A DNA stretch of 64,000 bases, taken from NCBI GenBank assembly GCA_944739405.2, contig OX123197.2, positions 60,116,047 to 60,180,046 on the forward strand, given 5' to 3'. This stretch comes from Euclidia mi. Lineage: Eukaryota > Arthropoda > Insecta > Lepidoptera > Erebidae. Numbering within the stretch: the stretch's first letter is position 1; each line of letters starts with the position of its first letter. The translations under genes and the position numbers were made by a program. The notes below the pieces were generated by a model. The model made no database searches, was not told the origin of the DNA, and was given only the letters and a program-made list of their open reading frames with translations. Shown here piece by piece: positions 9,001-21,600 of this stretch.

Positions 9001-9964
9001 TTTTCAGCTGCAGCCTGAGCAAGGGATCGTACGCTCACAACAAAGTAAATATTAATTAAAATAGAAATACATTAATGCAATTTAAACAGCAGGTACATAA
9101 AATATAATAATATCATAAAATTATAAAATCAATCATATCAAATAAAAAGCTTACTATTATTAAACATTTACAAAATTTCATTAAAATAAATAAATAAATT
9201 ACAGCAGTCTAAGGACAGAATATAATTGTAATAACATAAAAACAATTTAGGTAACATTATATTAGATAAGGTTATTGAATTAAATACCAATAATTTAATT
9301 AAAATTCTCATAATATAAAAATAACACAAAATAGCCTATTAAAACAAACAAAAACAGAAAATATGATAAAAGCAGTTCATTTTAAAATATTCTAGATGAT
9401 GACTTGTTCCTTACTATAATTCTCACAGAAAGATTAATTCATATTCCAATGGATCTTACAATTTTCAAGGAAAAGGGAGTCATAATTATATATGACTATA
9501 TATCATTATGGCTTAGTAAGGCAGAACTTGGATTTTTGTACTTAAATCAACACCTGCATTGCCAAAATGGAATTTATTCGCGTTTTGACAAGATAATAAC
9601 GCAGCAGCATCGAGGAACTTAAAAGCGACGATTTTTTATATGACGAATATAAAAAAGTGCCGTGTGTAGTTATAGTTCAAAAACATTTTCCAGAAGAAAA
9701 TCGAAAACTGAGACCTCAAAGAAGTAATCAAGATCCAATTATAAAGAAAATGCAATATTTCAAGCCTTTAAATGAGGCAGTAGAAAATACCACTTATCAA
9801 CATTAAAAATGCACTTACTTAAGTTGCTACTCGACCAACGCAAGGCGACTTTTATAAAAAAAAGAAGAGAGTAAATTATAGCGATACTTAAATATCTAAA
9901 TTGAACAAAGCTTATTAGCTACTCAAGACACTGGGAACATTCAGAATTTTTTTTTTTTTTTTGT
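9001..9964. other. AT-rich stretch, unresolved
   Basis: Plus-strand open segments at 9404-9622 and about 9615-9805 (..FPEENRKLRPQRSNQDP..) could be decayed coding DNA, but I cannot assign a family. A poly-T run lies at 9945-9961. Confidence 0.3.
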
Positions 9965-10320
9965 ATGTGTATGTATGTATTTGCGATGGAAAGAGCTATG
10001 CTCGGACTTTCCCTGCGACAACGAATCAGAAATGAGAAGACCAAACCAAAGACCAACATAGCTCTCCGAATAGTCAGGCTGGAGTGGCAGTGGGCAGGGC
10101 ATATAGCCAGAAGAACCGATGGCTGTTGGAACAGAAAGCTTCTGGAGTGGCGGCCACGCACAGGAAGTTGTAGCAGCGGTAGGCCTCCAAGCAAGGTGGA
10201 CTGACGATCTTGTTGGGGTCGCGGGCAGCGGATGGATGCGGATGTGACTCAGGATCGGTCTATGAGGAGAGCATTGGGGGAGGCCTATGTCCAGCAGTGG
10301 ACGTCTTTTCAGCTTCCTTA
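9965..10320 (+). pseudogene. C-terminal fragment of a non-LTR retrotransposon reverse transcriptase
   Basis: Encodes MERAMLGLSLRQRIRNE..., then RLEWQWAGHIARRTDGCW and RKLLEWRPRTG, the typical C-terminal block of insect endonuclease-reverse transcriptases. The frame breaks at about 10195-10205; the expected continuation (TDDLV..AGSGWM) and the end motif (GGGGGAGGCCTATGTCCAGC) follow in other frames. 5'-truncated; no RT palm is present. Confidence 0.8.
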
Positions 10321-10429
10321 TTTTTATGTAAATTTCCTTATATTTATGTAAGTAGCTCATTCGGTGACCAAATAAACTCAGCAAGCTTATTACACGCCAA
10401 CGACCAAATCATTATCATCATGATCATCG

Positions 10430-10555
10430 TTTTAGCCAGTAGTCCGATTCTATTCAAGATTTTGACGCCTTGCAGCCGGGGTTCCACTTTCTAGCTTAAC
10501 CAGATTTGACAGAATATTAGCTGTTCCCTAAAGCAACTGCCGTCTGACTACTACA
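10430..10555 (-). repeat. Degraded SINE family B fragment
   Basis: TTCTAGCTTAACCAGATTTGACAGAATATTAGC and GAGTGCC-type blocks match the 3' half of the family B SINE read on the minus strand (compare 63600-63690). Confidence 0.6.
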
Positions 10556-11199
10556 ATCAAGAATTTTAACATTTCATTAACATATTTGAGCCTTATAAAA
10601 ATAGGGCGTTATATGCCACACACTCACACGAAAAATATACGATTGAGGATGAAAAAACTATAACACATTGAAAAGAAAATTTGTAGCATATTGCGTTCAA
10701 TTTTCATTTGTAACTTTGTTATTTTTATTTTACGACTACATGCTACGGGACCAAAGTTGTAGAGAATTTAATTAGCATCATAGATAAACTAGAAAACCCA
10801 TTTGTACCACTCTTCTCAAGATGGCGGCCGCAGAACAAGAGCAGCAACCCCACAAACTTAGATTTTTATTACACGAACCCCTCTTGGCATCAATGAAATA
10901 AAATTGTGTCCTCGGACAAATGCACACTAAGCCAAAAAAAAAAAAACTTTTCAATGGACTTTATTTCATTCACCATTTTTATAACGAATTTTATAGACAG
11001 ATACTTCACCAAAATGTGTTTTTAGTACATGTACTAATTATTCACAGACAAAATAAACTTTATTCAGTTTAGACTAGAACTAAACTTTTAATTATAATTG
11101 GAGATTCATTTTGAAAGAAAAAAAACATAAATTACTCGTTAACCAGCACATATTTTGACTATCAAATCCACAGCATACGATGCATTGGTGGTGAAACTA
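10556..11199. other. Non-coding stretch
   Basis: Contains CAAGATGGCGGCCG (about 10818) and an A13 run near 10936. No supported gene. Confidence 0.3.
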
Positions 11200-11647
11200 T
11201 CCCTACTAATATATAATATTATAAATTCGAAAGTGTGTATGTATGTATTTTCACTTATCAAGCTGTAACGGCTGAACCAATTTTGATGAAATTTAATATA
11301 GATATACATTGGACCATGGAGACGGACATAGGCTGCCATTAGTTGCAAAAAGTAACCTAGGATGGATTGCATGGGACAAAGTTTGTAGGGCTCAAATCTA
11401 ACTGTTGGAAGTAAAAACGCACGCGCTGTAATAATTGAGTCATGCGCATGCGCTATCGTATCTGTCAGTACTGTCGCGTCATACATATCCCATAAAAACA
11501 ATACATAAGTACTTATAAAAAGAAACAAGTGGAGCAACAAAGTACTTCTGCCGTAAAAAGATGTGAGATCCATGTAATACCAAGTCGGTTATTAATTTAC
11601 TTAGTCTTTACTTAAGCGACCTTAAATAAATAGATCGGCTCGGCCAC

Positions 11648-11915
11648 CGCATGCAAACGGGATCCCTTCTTTTTGCATAATGTTCTTTGTCCTAATATAC
11701 TTCGGCATAACGATTTTGGCACAATTTGTTTTGGCGTAATAATACTTCGGCATATTTTTTTTAGGAATACATTTTATGTTGGCATAACAATCTTAAAGAC
11801 TAATTTGTTTCGACATAAATTTGATACGCATAACGTTAGCGGGCCTAATGACTATTAGCATAACGTTAGTAGGCCTAATGACTATGAGCATAATAATATT
11901 TAGGCATACAATGAA
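11648..11915 (+). repeat. Left arm: degenerate GCATAA repeats
   Basis: About 15 units of GGCATAAYNAT-type sequence at 13-18 bp spacing. The outer end GCATGCAAACGGGATCCC mirrors the right arm end at 12700-12725. Unit GCATAACGTTAG..GGCCTAATGACTAT is locally duplicated at 11830-11890. Confidence 0.75.
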
Positions 11916-11993
11916 CTTGTAGTGTCCCATATATAATAATTCTCATGAAACAAATTTGCTATAGTTTCTGTAACAATTAAATAATATTGTTGT

Positions 11994-12435
11994 TTAAAAT
12001 TTAATATGCTGTGCAACAAAAGTTAGTGACAGAACCGAATTGCTGCAAAACCGACTCCACGTAGTCTTGTTTGTCCTACCCCTAGAGTGTAATTTAAAAT
12101 CGAGTAGGCGCATAGGGGCGAGGCGGCTCGCGGGCTGAGGAGCAGGCGGCTGCGAGTGAGCAGGCGGGTGTGGTGAGCGAAAGCCGTCTGCGACGATTAG
12201 CATGCGTGGGGCCGCCGGAGGTCCGCAGCGCCGGAGCCGTGACAGAAGCCCTGCCCTGCTGCAAGTTGCACGCTCGTTTGAATGCTGCGTGCTGCATGCT
12301 TGGCTGTATGCTGCATGCTTGCTTGCATGCTTGCTTGCATGCTTGCTTGCATCCTTGCTTGCATGCTTGCTTGCATACTGTATGCTTGCTTGCTTCATGC
12401 TTCCTACAGTGAAAAAAACCCTCAAAATTGTTCAA
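11994..12435. other. GC-rich core between the arms
   Basis: Much higher GC than its surroundings. Long overlapping ORFs on both strands arise only from the Cys/Lys/Gln or Cys/Leu/His readings of the 12-bp repeat inside it. No protein family is recognised. Confidence 0.5.
12312..12395. repeat. 12-bp tandem repeat
   Basis: Unit TGCATGCTTGCT repeated about six times with small variants. The GCATGC core is palindromic. Confidence 0.9.
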
Positions 12436-12486
12436 TACGTTATATTACATTAAAATGTTTGTTTACCTGATTCTTTGTAAATAAAT

Positions 12487-12725
12487 TTATGCTTTAGGAT
12501 ATTATGCTTAAAAATGCTATGCTATAGAACGTTGCTTAGTAAATTTATGCTTTAGAATATTATGCTTAATTATTATTATGGTTAGAGAAATTATGCTTTA
12601 AAAAATTATGCGTAAGCTATTATGCGTAATTATATTATGCGAAAATATAATTATGCCAAACAAAATTATTCTAAGTTATATTAGGTCCTAAAATGTTATG
12701 CAAATGGATAGGGAAACCATGCAAA
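12487..12725 (+). repeat. Right arm: degenerate TTATGC repeats
   Basis: About 15 TTATGC units at 12-20 bp spacing. This is the reverse complement of the GCATAA units of the left arm, so the two arms form a long imperfect inverted repeat around the GC-rich core. Confidence 0.75.
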
Positions 12726-13581
12726 CACAATATATCTCACAAGTAATACGTATACTAAATAAGTTAAACTGTTTAGTGCAATTGCCAAGTCAGCCATACA
12801 TATTATGCTAGAAGAGTGCCTTAGACTTTTGGAGATCGGTCAGTGAGTGACAAAATAAAGAAATTTGACTCGTTATAATACTTAAACTTCTGGTTATTTT
12901 TTATGATATTTGAAACATACCGTGTTTGTACAATGACTGCTTAGTCACTGAAAATTCAGGCTCATAGTTCCATCCACAACAAAGTTATGGGGGGTCGAAA
13001 ATGGCCTGAATTGCTTCGAGAAAAGGATGGTACGGCCGTGCCGCTTTTTTGCTCGACTTCGCAGGGGCACTACCGTTCCCCCTGATTGTCATATTATAGT
13101 AAGTAAATATTAAAGTATTCGTACCTACTAGCGACGACGCGCGAAGCCCTGGGTAAAAGCTAGTATTAAAATAAACTATTCACAAATGCATTCCCTATTT
13201 GTGAATCATTTAGGTACAAAAACCCTTTTTGCTATCTAAAAAGACTTGTTTCTTCCAAACCTTTTACCATTCAAAGTTATATTAGTATTTAAATAAAATG
13301 CCACCGGTTTCTGAAGGAGAAAAAGTGTATTAAATTATAACACTCGTCACGTTCTGACTAGGAAATGAATTTCGAAACGCTTTAGTACGAACGAGTTTGC
13401 AAATCCGTCGCTGAATTATTTCTCTCCAAGTTTTAGTGATGCGACAAGCGTCCGTTTGTCACAGGTTCATCAATCTAATATGAGTTTAAGACTTTGCTAA
13501 ATAAGTACTAATTATAATATCGTTCATACTCGTGATTATGAAACACAAAAAAGAAATGCGAAAAAGACTAATTCAAATTGA

Positions 13582-14925
13582 CTACCTATGGCATAAAACG
13601 AAAGAAACAGTATTACGAAACGAGTAACACGGTACGGAGCCAATACCCGTGAGGCGTGTAAACGCAATCTGTTTCTTATCTGGTAAACAATCAGCAATCT
13701 CTTTTTCAATAAGTGAACACTCTGAACCACTGTCAATTAATGCTTGTAAAGAATAGCCACCCAAGCATATTTCAATCAAAGAGTCATTAGAGGGTGAACA
13801 AACATTGACCGATTTTGTTTGGGACTTAAAGCCTTTAGAGTCTTTAGATTTTTCATCTCGTTGCTTTGTAAAACAGGTAGATTCAGAATGTCCAGATTTA
13901 TGACAGTACGAACATTGGAGGGTAGTTGGCTTGTCACTAGATTTATCTGCAGACACACGAGAGTGGGTAGCACTATCACTTTTATTTTTATTACGCAACA
14001 GTAAGCAATGTCGTTTCAAATGTCTAATCTTATTGCAATAATGACAACGACGGTCCATAGATGGCTCAATAAATTTAGGTCGCTTACAATTCTCATGTTC
14101 ACTCCGCGTTGTATCGAAACGACGCTTAAGATTCTTAATGTTAGGATACGTATTTAAATGCCTCTCGAGCGTCTCAAAACTAGTTGGTGTATTTTTAAGT
14201 AAGTCTGTGCGTACCTGTACGTCCGTGATTCCGAAAATCACCACTTCAATTTTGTTGGACTCACCCCAGCCAGTGTCCAGCCGGTCTATCAGCGCCAACT
14301 TGTTGGTTGAATACTCGACGTATGTGGCCGCCTGGTCGCTTTTGTACTCCACCATGTCGTGAAATAAATCGTAGAACCTCCTAGTTGACACAAACTGACG
14401 AGTGAGTCGCTCCTTCAGCTCGCCCCAGGTCTTGCACAAAGGGTACGAATGTTTGGCCCACTTTTTGGCACGTCCCTGTAAGTGGGTGAAGGCGGCGTTC
14501 CTGGTTTCGTAATCCGTCCACGAATTGTTCTTCATATGGTGTTCAATCTCTTCACACCACTGCGCCGCGGTAAATTGACAAACATCTGGATCAAATGAGG
14601 GTAGATAGATTTCGCTTGCCTTTAGCTTCCTCGAATCCACGATGCTTGCGGAGGACCTCTGGTGAGAATTCTCGAAGCCCGCCATCATATTTCGGAAGAA
14701 TGTTGTCCATGCTTTAGGCGGAGGCACGCCTTGTCCATTGTAAGGTGATGTCGACGGACCCGGCGGCCTATTTTCTCGAGCTTCGTATTCTGGCGTAAAA
14801 TATTCGTGATTTTGCGTAGCAGGTACCGCAGTAGGCACGCAGGGTGATTTTGGGAGCAATCCCGCCGCTGCTGTCGCAGATTCAAACGGATTAGGATCCA
14901 CGTGTTCACTGTGAGTGTCCGCCAT
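13582..14925 (-). pseudogene. Truncated Ty3/gypsy-type Gag-protease
   Basis: The natural start is the ATG at 14925 (MADTHSEHVDPNPF); the frame opens further upstream only from a TTG. Order: Gag matrix/capsid region with LQGRAKKWAKHSYP and W/F-rich retrotransposon Gag features (about residues 110-260), two CX2CX4HX4C zinc knuckles (CHYCNKIRHLKRHC and CSYCHKSGHSESTC, about residues 290-345), then a retropepsin-like active site ALIDSGSECSLI (about residue 395). Gag packages element RNA; the protease would cut the polyprotein. The frame ends soon after the protease, with no reverse transcriptase or integrase downstream, so the element is 3'-deleted. A candidate leader/LTR (TGTTAGACCACG.. on minus, starting near 15303) is unproven. 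Confidence 0.85.
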
Positions 14926-17780
14926 CTTGATATTTTTAGCAGTCAGTGCGCACACCCGGCGCAGGCGACGTTCAGAGAGCAAGTGAACTTAGTGAACGAA
15001 CGCACCACTGACAGTGAGAATGACGTCTCAGTTGACAGTTGACACTTGACAGCTCACACTTTGAATCTAGGGCATTTTAGTAGTGTTGCCATACGAAACA
15101 ATGAAATAATTTAATTCCCTCTAACATATATAAAACATATTGTTATATTATTTACAGCCACGTGGGACCTGCTCACGGCTGGACAAAATGTTTTATACTT
15201 TTGAAAGGGAACAATGAAAATACTTTTTTTATTTTCCGTTTTTGGCTAGCCCTCGTGTTAGAGTTTTCATATCGCCCAATGGCGTCCTACGTGGTCTAAC
15301 AATACATATTCTGAGACAATAACTGAGACTTAATTCTACTAAAGACTTTATATTATTAAAATAACGGATTTAGGAACCACCAGACATACTGCCATTATGT
15401 TTGGTCATACCAAGTTTTGTACCACTACACCACCATCAACTACTAAATCATCAGCCTTTCGTAGCCCACTCCTGGATATAGACCTCTCCCAAATTACGTC
15501 AAAATAACATGGTAATCGAACGCCACCGTTTTATAAAGCTGTTGGGCTTTTAATTGAACGGCTGACTAAGTTTATAAAATTTATACCAACGACAAAATTA
15601 TACCATAAATGTGCAACAACTGCTGTCTGCGAAGATGTAGTATGCTATCCTGGATCACACTAGTGAAATCCAGAAATAATACCTCACGTTAAGATACTAA
15701 ATAAATGCTATTTACTTAACACGACTCCGACATTAGTCGATACAATAAGTCTTTTGGTTGCAAATTATTCACAATATTTCAATTGTTAGATAGCGCTAGA
15801 AACCAAAGTATACTAAAAGTTTACTGTCATACTAAAATTTACAGAAAACTTACTACGGAATTCAATATTCGATCTATGGATAGATCTGTAGATTTTTGAT
15901 TCGTATTTGACATAAGCTCCCCTGTAAGCTCCATTCAAAATTATGTCAAACACGAATCTCGAATCCCTAAATCCATGTATGGAACGAATATTGAAAATGG
16001 CCGTTAGAGAAAGCACACTACAGTCGTACACATATTAACTGAAATATTAACTAATCCAAAAAACTCAAAGCCAAACTTCAATTCATATTCCAGAAATCAC
16101 CTTAACCTATCAACCACTTTTCATATCATCCCATAAACCACAAGTCATGTCCTGCACATCATATCTGATATTGAAATCCTCCAGAGCTATTACACAATAA
16201 AGAACCCTGATTACCTTTCATCCGACAGACGTTGTGATCATATCAATCATTCACCATATTATCTGACCTAAATTCCACACATGGCCGATAAAATGTGAAG
16301 GCCTCCATCACAGAATGCATAAATCATTTAATAAACAATATTCATAGGAAAAAAATCCACTCGGACAATTCTTATAGCAGAACTATTCGAAATCTATTCA
16401 TACATTTATTCATGACTTGTCTCCATTGGTACTATTGTCATCTATAAAGGCAATTATATAAATACTTACTTAGTAACCTTTATGCAGAAAGGAATACAGT
16501 TCAAAATCAAATTTTTGAGGGTAGACGTAAATTTTCGATCGTTAATAACTTAGAAAATCGTTTGCAGTAAAACTAAACTGTAACACGAAGGTTTAAAGTG
16601 CAGAATTGTATTTGTTAACGGTATCTATAAAGGACAATGGCAGATCTGCATACATGAAAATGTCTGAAATTAAATTGAAGCGAACAGTAATAAAAAATAT
16701 ATAAAAAAATTTGGCGTAAGTAACAGAGTCTATAAATGATTCTATTTTCACTCAGGAAAGGTGGAAAAAGAAGATATCGGTGCTTGAATTTTTAGTTAAG
16801 AATGAACAATGTAGGTAAAAGGAAAGTTATAGTATGAAAGTTAAACAATGTAGGTAGGTACTTTTGAATTATTAAATGATATTTATGTCAGATTGTCATC
16901 AAAACGCGGAAGTATTTTGTAGCATCTAACTGTCAAAGCCAAAGACAAAAGCAGAGCTGCACATTTTAAATCGATTTTATGTGAAATCGATACAAAATCA
17001 AAACGATTCTGTGACGTTTTTATTTGATTCAAACGTTGTTTTGCTTAAAAATATTCGCTTATTGATATAATGTTGATTAAATATTAAATAATTGCATTTT
17101 AAACTAAACCAACTCTATAAAGGTCGATCGTATCGATTACTTATTTAATAATCGATACGGATATAGCACTCACGTCTATTCCTGTCACACCATTGTCTAT
17201 GGCAACAATCAAATAATAATGTATTCGTAATCAATTGGAATGCTTTTTATCGTCATAAAATACTCCAGCTTTAACGAGACAAAGTGAAAATATTAAGAAT
17301 CGTAGAAAAAAAAACAATTTGTTTTGTTCATATGAAGTTTAAGGTCGCCACAACAATCCCAGACCTAATTCTGCCATTGTTCTTTGTTTAATAAAAACTA
17401 GTAACAAGTGCTGGTTTTAGTGGATTTTTGGCTCGATAGCAATCGTAAGGTGCACTGCTGTCAGTACATATGTTCGTTTTCATTATAGTTTTTGTTTATG
17501 TTTTTTGGAGAAACTTGAAATTGGATTTGGTGGAAGTTCATGTCTGGAGGGATTTTCGAAGCCAAAATGTATAACATATTTGTTTATTTTTTGGCTTCAG
17601 TTTCGTATTCTTCTTCGTATTTTATAAATCACTATCAACGTGATGATTTGCCACTACAATGATTATAATAGAATCATGACTGTCGTACTATATTTTTGTA
17701 TCTGTTTATTACGAAATGTTCAGCAGAATTGTTTAAATAATTATAAAATTGTAGCTAAAATGATGAAAGCCAATATTTGC
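14926..17780. other. Leader/LTR remnant then non-coding DNA
   Basis: 15000-15303 may hold the leader and LTR of the minus-strand gypsy remnant. 15444-15497, on the minus strand, resembles a LINE 3' end (GAGAGGTCTATATCCAGGAG). The rest, including ATCGAT-rich 16970-17160, has no supported feature. Confidence 0.35.
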
Positions 17781-18559
17781 TGAGGTCGCTTCTTGTTCAG
17801 GCGACTGATGCCGCATTCACTCCAGAGCGCTGCAAGCCATCAAGCTTCAGAAAATCAGAAGGACGTAAAGCCATCGGTCCTTGCTTTTGTCTCGAAACAA
17901 GAATCGTTAAGCCCTTGGGCAACCCACCCTATCAATTCCACTTATACGCGAAATAAAGAACTTCCAAAGACGACGATAAAATGTTTTAAAATACATTTAT
18001 AATTTACATTAGATTGTCCCTATCTGTAAGAGGTAACGGGGCACATCTGTTGAAATTAAGCCTTATCTTCAGTAAATGTAGAATTTATTTACAATGTCAA
18101 GTAAATTATATTGTCAAGGCTTGACAGATTTATTACTGACATTTCCAAGTTAACAAAGCTTTTAGTTACTTAACATAGTGTTATATTACTGAGAGGGTAC
18201 ATAGGTGAATGCCTCATTGGTCTGGAGACGTTACATGCGAATCTGCGGTTAGTGTGGATCCTTGGAAAATTGTCTGCCAAAGATTATTTATGTAATCGTG
18301 TAACTTGATGCTGTGGTCATGGCTGAGTGTGTGATGTCACCAGATTTTAATCTAGAGGTATAATTTTGTTTTGAGATGTTTTTAATGGAAAAGGTTTTTT
18401 GTAGATGGGAGGAAGGACTCTTAATAATCAATTTCAATCTGTCGCGATTTGGATACATCATACAAAATAATTTATCGGAACTAAATCGCGTTAAATTAAC
18501 TTATTTAAGGTACGAATACCTAATTTCTGTAAAGAAATCGAAACGTCGGGTAGTAATAA
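17781..18559. other. Non-coding stretch with one unassigned 69-codon ORF
   Basis: 17793-18002 on the plus strand is more GC-rich than its neighbours and open, but I recognise no family. The remainder is AT-rich. Confidence 0.3.
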
Positions 18560-19091
18560 TCTATACTCTATACACATAAATAAAATTGAAGTGTCTGTCT
18601 GTGATTTCAAAATAACAATGTTTCTTAAAGTGCATATAGTTAGTTACACGATTCTAAGTCCAAAACAACCCTTTTTAATTTTTTTGTCTGTTTGTCTATC
18701 CGTCTGTCTGTCTGTCTGTCTTTCTGTTTGTCCGGGGCAGTCTTTGGAATGGCTGAACCGATTCAAATGAGGCTTTCACTGCATGGTAGAGGACTTTAGA
18801 GCGCTACATCTAGGCTACAATTTGACCCGGTAGGTAGCGCTGTTGTCACGATACCAACTCGTAGTTTATATACTTATATGTATATATTTTCAGTTATTAT
18901 TAACTTTCGAAAATCGCCAGGCATATAAAAAAAATATTTGACTGATTTGTAAATTATTTATTTTAGGCGTCCACTAAGAACGATTTTTTACGAAAGGGCT
19001 TAATTGAGGAGGCTGTAGGGTTCGCGCAAAGAATAAAAATTAAAATAAAATATTATTACTATCCGCGTGCGAAGCCGCGGGTACCAGCTAG
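18560..19091 (+). mobile_element. Helitron-like element (non-autonomous)
   Basis: TCTATACTCTATACACATAA after an A, and GCGAAGCCGCGGGTACCAG..CTAG before a T. The CCGCGG palindrome lies just inside the 3' end, as expected for a Helitron terminal hairpin. It contains a (CTGT)n tract at 18690-18722 and GGCTGAACCGATTC, typical of this family as I recall. No ORF. Confidence 0.6.
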
Positions 19092-19369
19092 TATTATATA
19101 AAAATGTAGTCTCTAGATCATTTAAATGTAATAACTCAGTGAAACCAATAGATCGCGATAAAATTCGTAAGCTGTAGTTTAATTTCAATGTAAATACCTA
19201 CATATTTGTTACGAAGTTTCAACCGTCTTGAACCACTGCAGGTGCAAGACGATTGAAACGTCGCAAATATATTATACCTTAAATAAAATTTATTTTACGC
19301 GAATAAAACCCGCTAAATTATTTGTTATGATGGACATTTGGTAACTGTAAAGTAACCAAATAAAAAAAA

Positions 19370-19650
19370 ATGTTGGTTGCCTGTAAAGTCGGTATACGGG
19401 CGAAAGTTTTACGTGACAACGACTTTGAGTGGTAAAATAATTTTGATGTGAATATTCATTCGTATAGTAGGAAGAAGGATGAAAGACGCGTGCCTTTCAC
19501 TTTTTATGTCTGTCTCTCTCGCTCTTAGGCGGGACGCGTGCCTCTCACTCGCTCTCATTGTGAGCGCATAACGTGAGCGGAGCGTAACGCAGTTTCTTGA
19601 AGTGTCACCCGGCAAACCAATTTATAAGACGTTGTCACGTCAAAAGAACA
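19370..19650. repeat. Probable MITE with inverted subterminal repeats
   Basis: TTGGTTGCCTGTAAAG...TTTTACGTGACAACGACTTT near 19373-19428 and AAGACGTTGTCACGTCAAAA near 19627-19646 are inverse relatives. The interior is CT-rich with the repeated word ACGCGTGCC..TCTCACTC. Non-coding. Confidence 0.55.
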
Positions 19651-19659
19651 CACACAACA

Positions 19660-20620
19660 AATAAAATATGTACTGTTTGGGAATTAACAAACATTAACAC
19701 ACTGTACAGAGCAAAGTGTGTCAAAAATCTTATTGAAACTACACTTGACCAAAAGAAAATAATATATGACCACTAAAATTGCTCTGATAATTTTCTGAAT
19801 TTTCAATTGTTGTTTTAGTAAATTGAAACAAAACTACATAAAGATCAATCATCATCTTTATGTCAGCCGATAGAAGTCTATTGTTAAATGAAATGAAAAT
19901 AATGAAATAAATTAAGCCTCGCCCAAGACTCTTCACATAGACTAATATAATATAATGTTAGTATAACAATATAACATTATTTTTCAAACAATAGACAGTC
20001 TCAAATAAGATAACAGAAACATTTGAGCTAAAATAAACTCTAAGTCGGATCATGATCTAAGGTTCATGATTATAATTAATTAGAACAAAGATATCTGAAA
20101 TTCAACCAAGTTCTGTTATAAGTTGTGCCTCGCAAATGCGTAGCAGTACGTATTATCTAATATCATAAGTACATGCCTTTATTTCTGACGAGCGCTTAGA
20201 ATACTGAACAAAACATTTATTTTTCTACCACGACACTCACCACACACAGAAAGTTTCGAACTGTTCGACTTCCATTGTACGCTCAGTTAAAAAGATTTGT
20301 CTTAAGGCGATACAAATTACGCAATGAATGATCAGTGCTGTGAAAGTTTACTGTCTGAGCAGGATATTGTTGTAGATTCGTGATCAAAATTTATTTCAGT
20401 GTTGCTGTATCTCAATTTTGTCTAGATTCGACGCGTTGACTAATTACTTCATTGTTTACGGTCTTAGCATTAGTTTCGCCTAATTTACTAAGGACGACAA
20501 GAAATAAATTATTAAGTTTAGTAAGACTACCCGACTAAAATTTGTTGGAATAGTTAGTAAGATTGATTATATCGGTAATATTCTAGGCAGCCAGAATATT
20601 TAAGTATAATGTTTTCAATT
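19660..20620. other. Non-coding AT-rich stretch
   Basis: No supported gene, RNA or repeat. Confidence 0.35.
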
Positions 20621-20624
20621 TCTT

Positions 20625-20745
20625 TATTGTGGGACCCACAATATAATAAATATTATAAACAGCTTTGTGTGATCCATAAGTTTTTGTTTCGAATCTGGTT
20701 GTACTTTTTATGAAGTCTCCCGCTACACAAGATTAGTGCGGGAGT
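20625..20745 (-). repeat. RTE-like LINE fragment
   Basis: GTGTGATCCATAAGTTTTTG, CGAATCTGGTTGTACTTT and CAAGATTAGTGCGGGAG line up with 33170-33280 in the longer antisense LINE fragment. Confidence 0.65.
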
Positions 20746-21289
20746 AGTAAAAAATTATAATACCTTCTCTCTAGAAAATTTGCCCACGGCAGATTTTACT
20801 ATGATGTATTAATTATTGCCAAAAATAAAACTACTTTCTTAACGGATACGTCCAGATATGAAAATATACCAACGTACTAGGCCCTATTAAACCATTACAC
20901 TATCGCAAAATTTACTTAATGCTGTGTTTAATTAATCCTAATAGTCCACATGCAGCTTTAGCGCACAAGGAAGTAAAGAGTGTAAATATTTATTTAAAAA
21001 GCAATTGATAATTACTAACTCCGTGGGTTTTACATTGGCTTTTAAAACCATTTTCCGTTAATAGAACATTTTCCTTAAGCTCCGCATTTAATGTATTTAG
21101 ATGTAGCAGCAAATTGAGCGTATAGATTGAAGATTGTTAACTCAGTCCCCAAGACAAATAAAAGGTTTTGTCGTTGCTCAGAGGAATATTGAGCGCATTC
21201 TGTGTCGCGTGAGTGAACATTGGACAGTGCGATCGTGCGTAGCTACGGCTCGGCTTTGCGCGCAAAATATGCTTGGTATATTATAAAAC
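20746..21289. other. Non-coding stretch
   Basis: Nothing recognised. Confidence 0.3.
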
Positions 21290-21600
21290 GTTTTTTTTTA
21301 TATAATAATAGGCGGCAAACGAGCAGACGAATTACCGCCGCCCATGGACACAAGCAACACCACAGGAGTCACAAGTGCGCTGCTGCCCCTTGGGATTAGG
21401 AAAAGGGATAGGATGAGGAGTGGGATGAGGGAGAAGGAATAGGGGATAGGGCCTCCGGAACTCTCACTCACCGAACGAAACGCAACAGCTTAGGTACTGT
21501 TACTTACGTCGATTTTCTGTGAGAGGGTAGTACTTCCCCGGTCGAGCCGGCCCATTCATGCTGAAATCAGCAAGGCTCTACTACCTGTAAAAATCATGGA
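21290..21600 (-). repeat. Dispersed retroposon-like repeat, minus copy
   Basis: GGCGGCAAACGAGCAGACG, TTACCGCCGCCCATGGACAC and GTGAGAGGGTAGTACTTCC; the 3' part is the inverse of 4840-4930. Confidence 0.7.

Larger units (their letters stand above)
11200..13163 (+). mobile_element. Candidate non-autonomous Helitron-like element carrying repeat arms
   Basis: The 5' end TCCCTACTAATAT follows an A (11199); the 3' end GCGAAGCCCTGGG..AGCTAG (ends 13163) precedes a T. Both fit Helitron rules and the family ends seen at 5807 and 18560. The interior has no Rep or helicase ORF. Instead it holds the arm-and-core structure described separately. The two ends could belong to separate elements, so the span is a hypothesis. 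Confidence 0.45.

Noticed and set aside
12312..12395. CRISPR-like array
   Set aside because: Head-to-tail repeat without spacers, in a eukaryotic context.
11994..12470. Overlapping Cys-rich ORFs on both strands (about 60-145 codons)
   Set aside because: They exist because a 12-bp GC-rich repeat keeps every frame open; residues merely follow the repeat.
17793..18002. Possible small gene
   Set aside because: Open and slightly GC-rich, but no recognisable family, signal peptide or splice context; listed only as unassigned.
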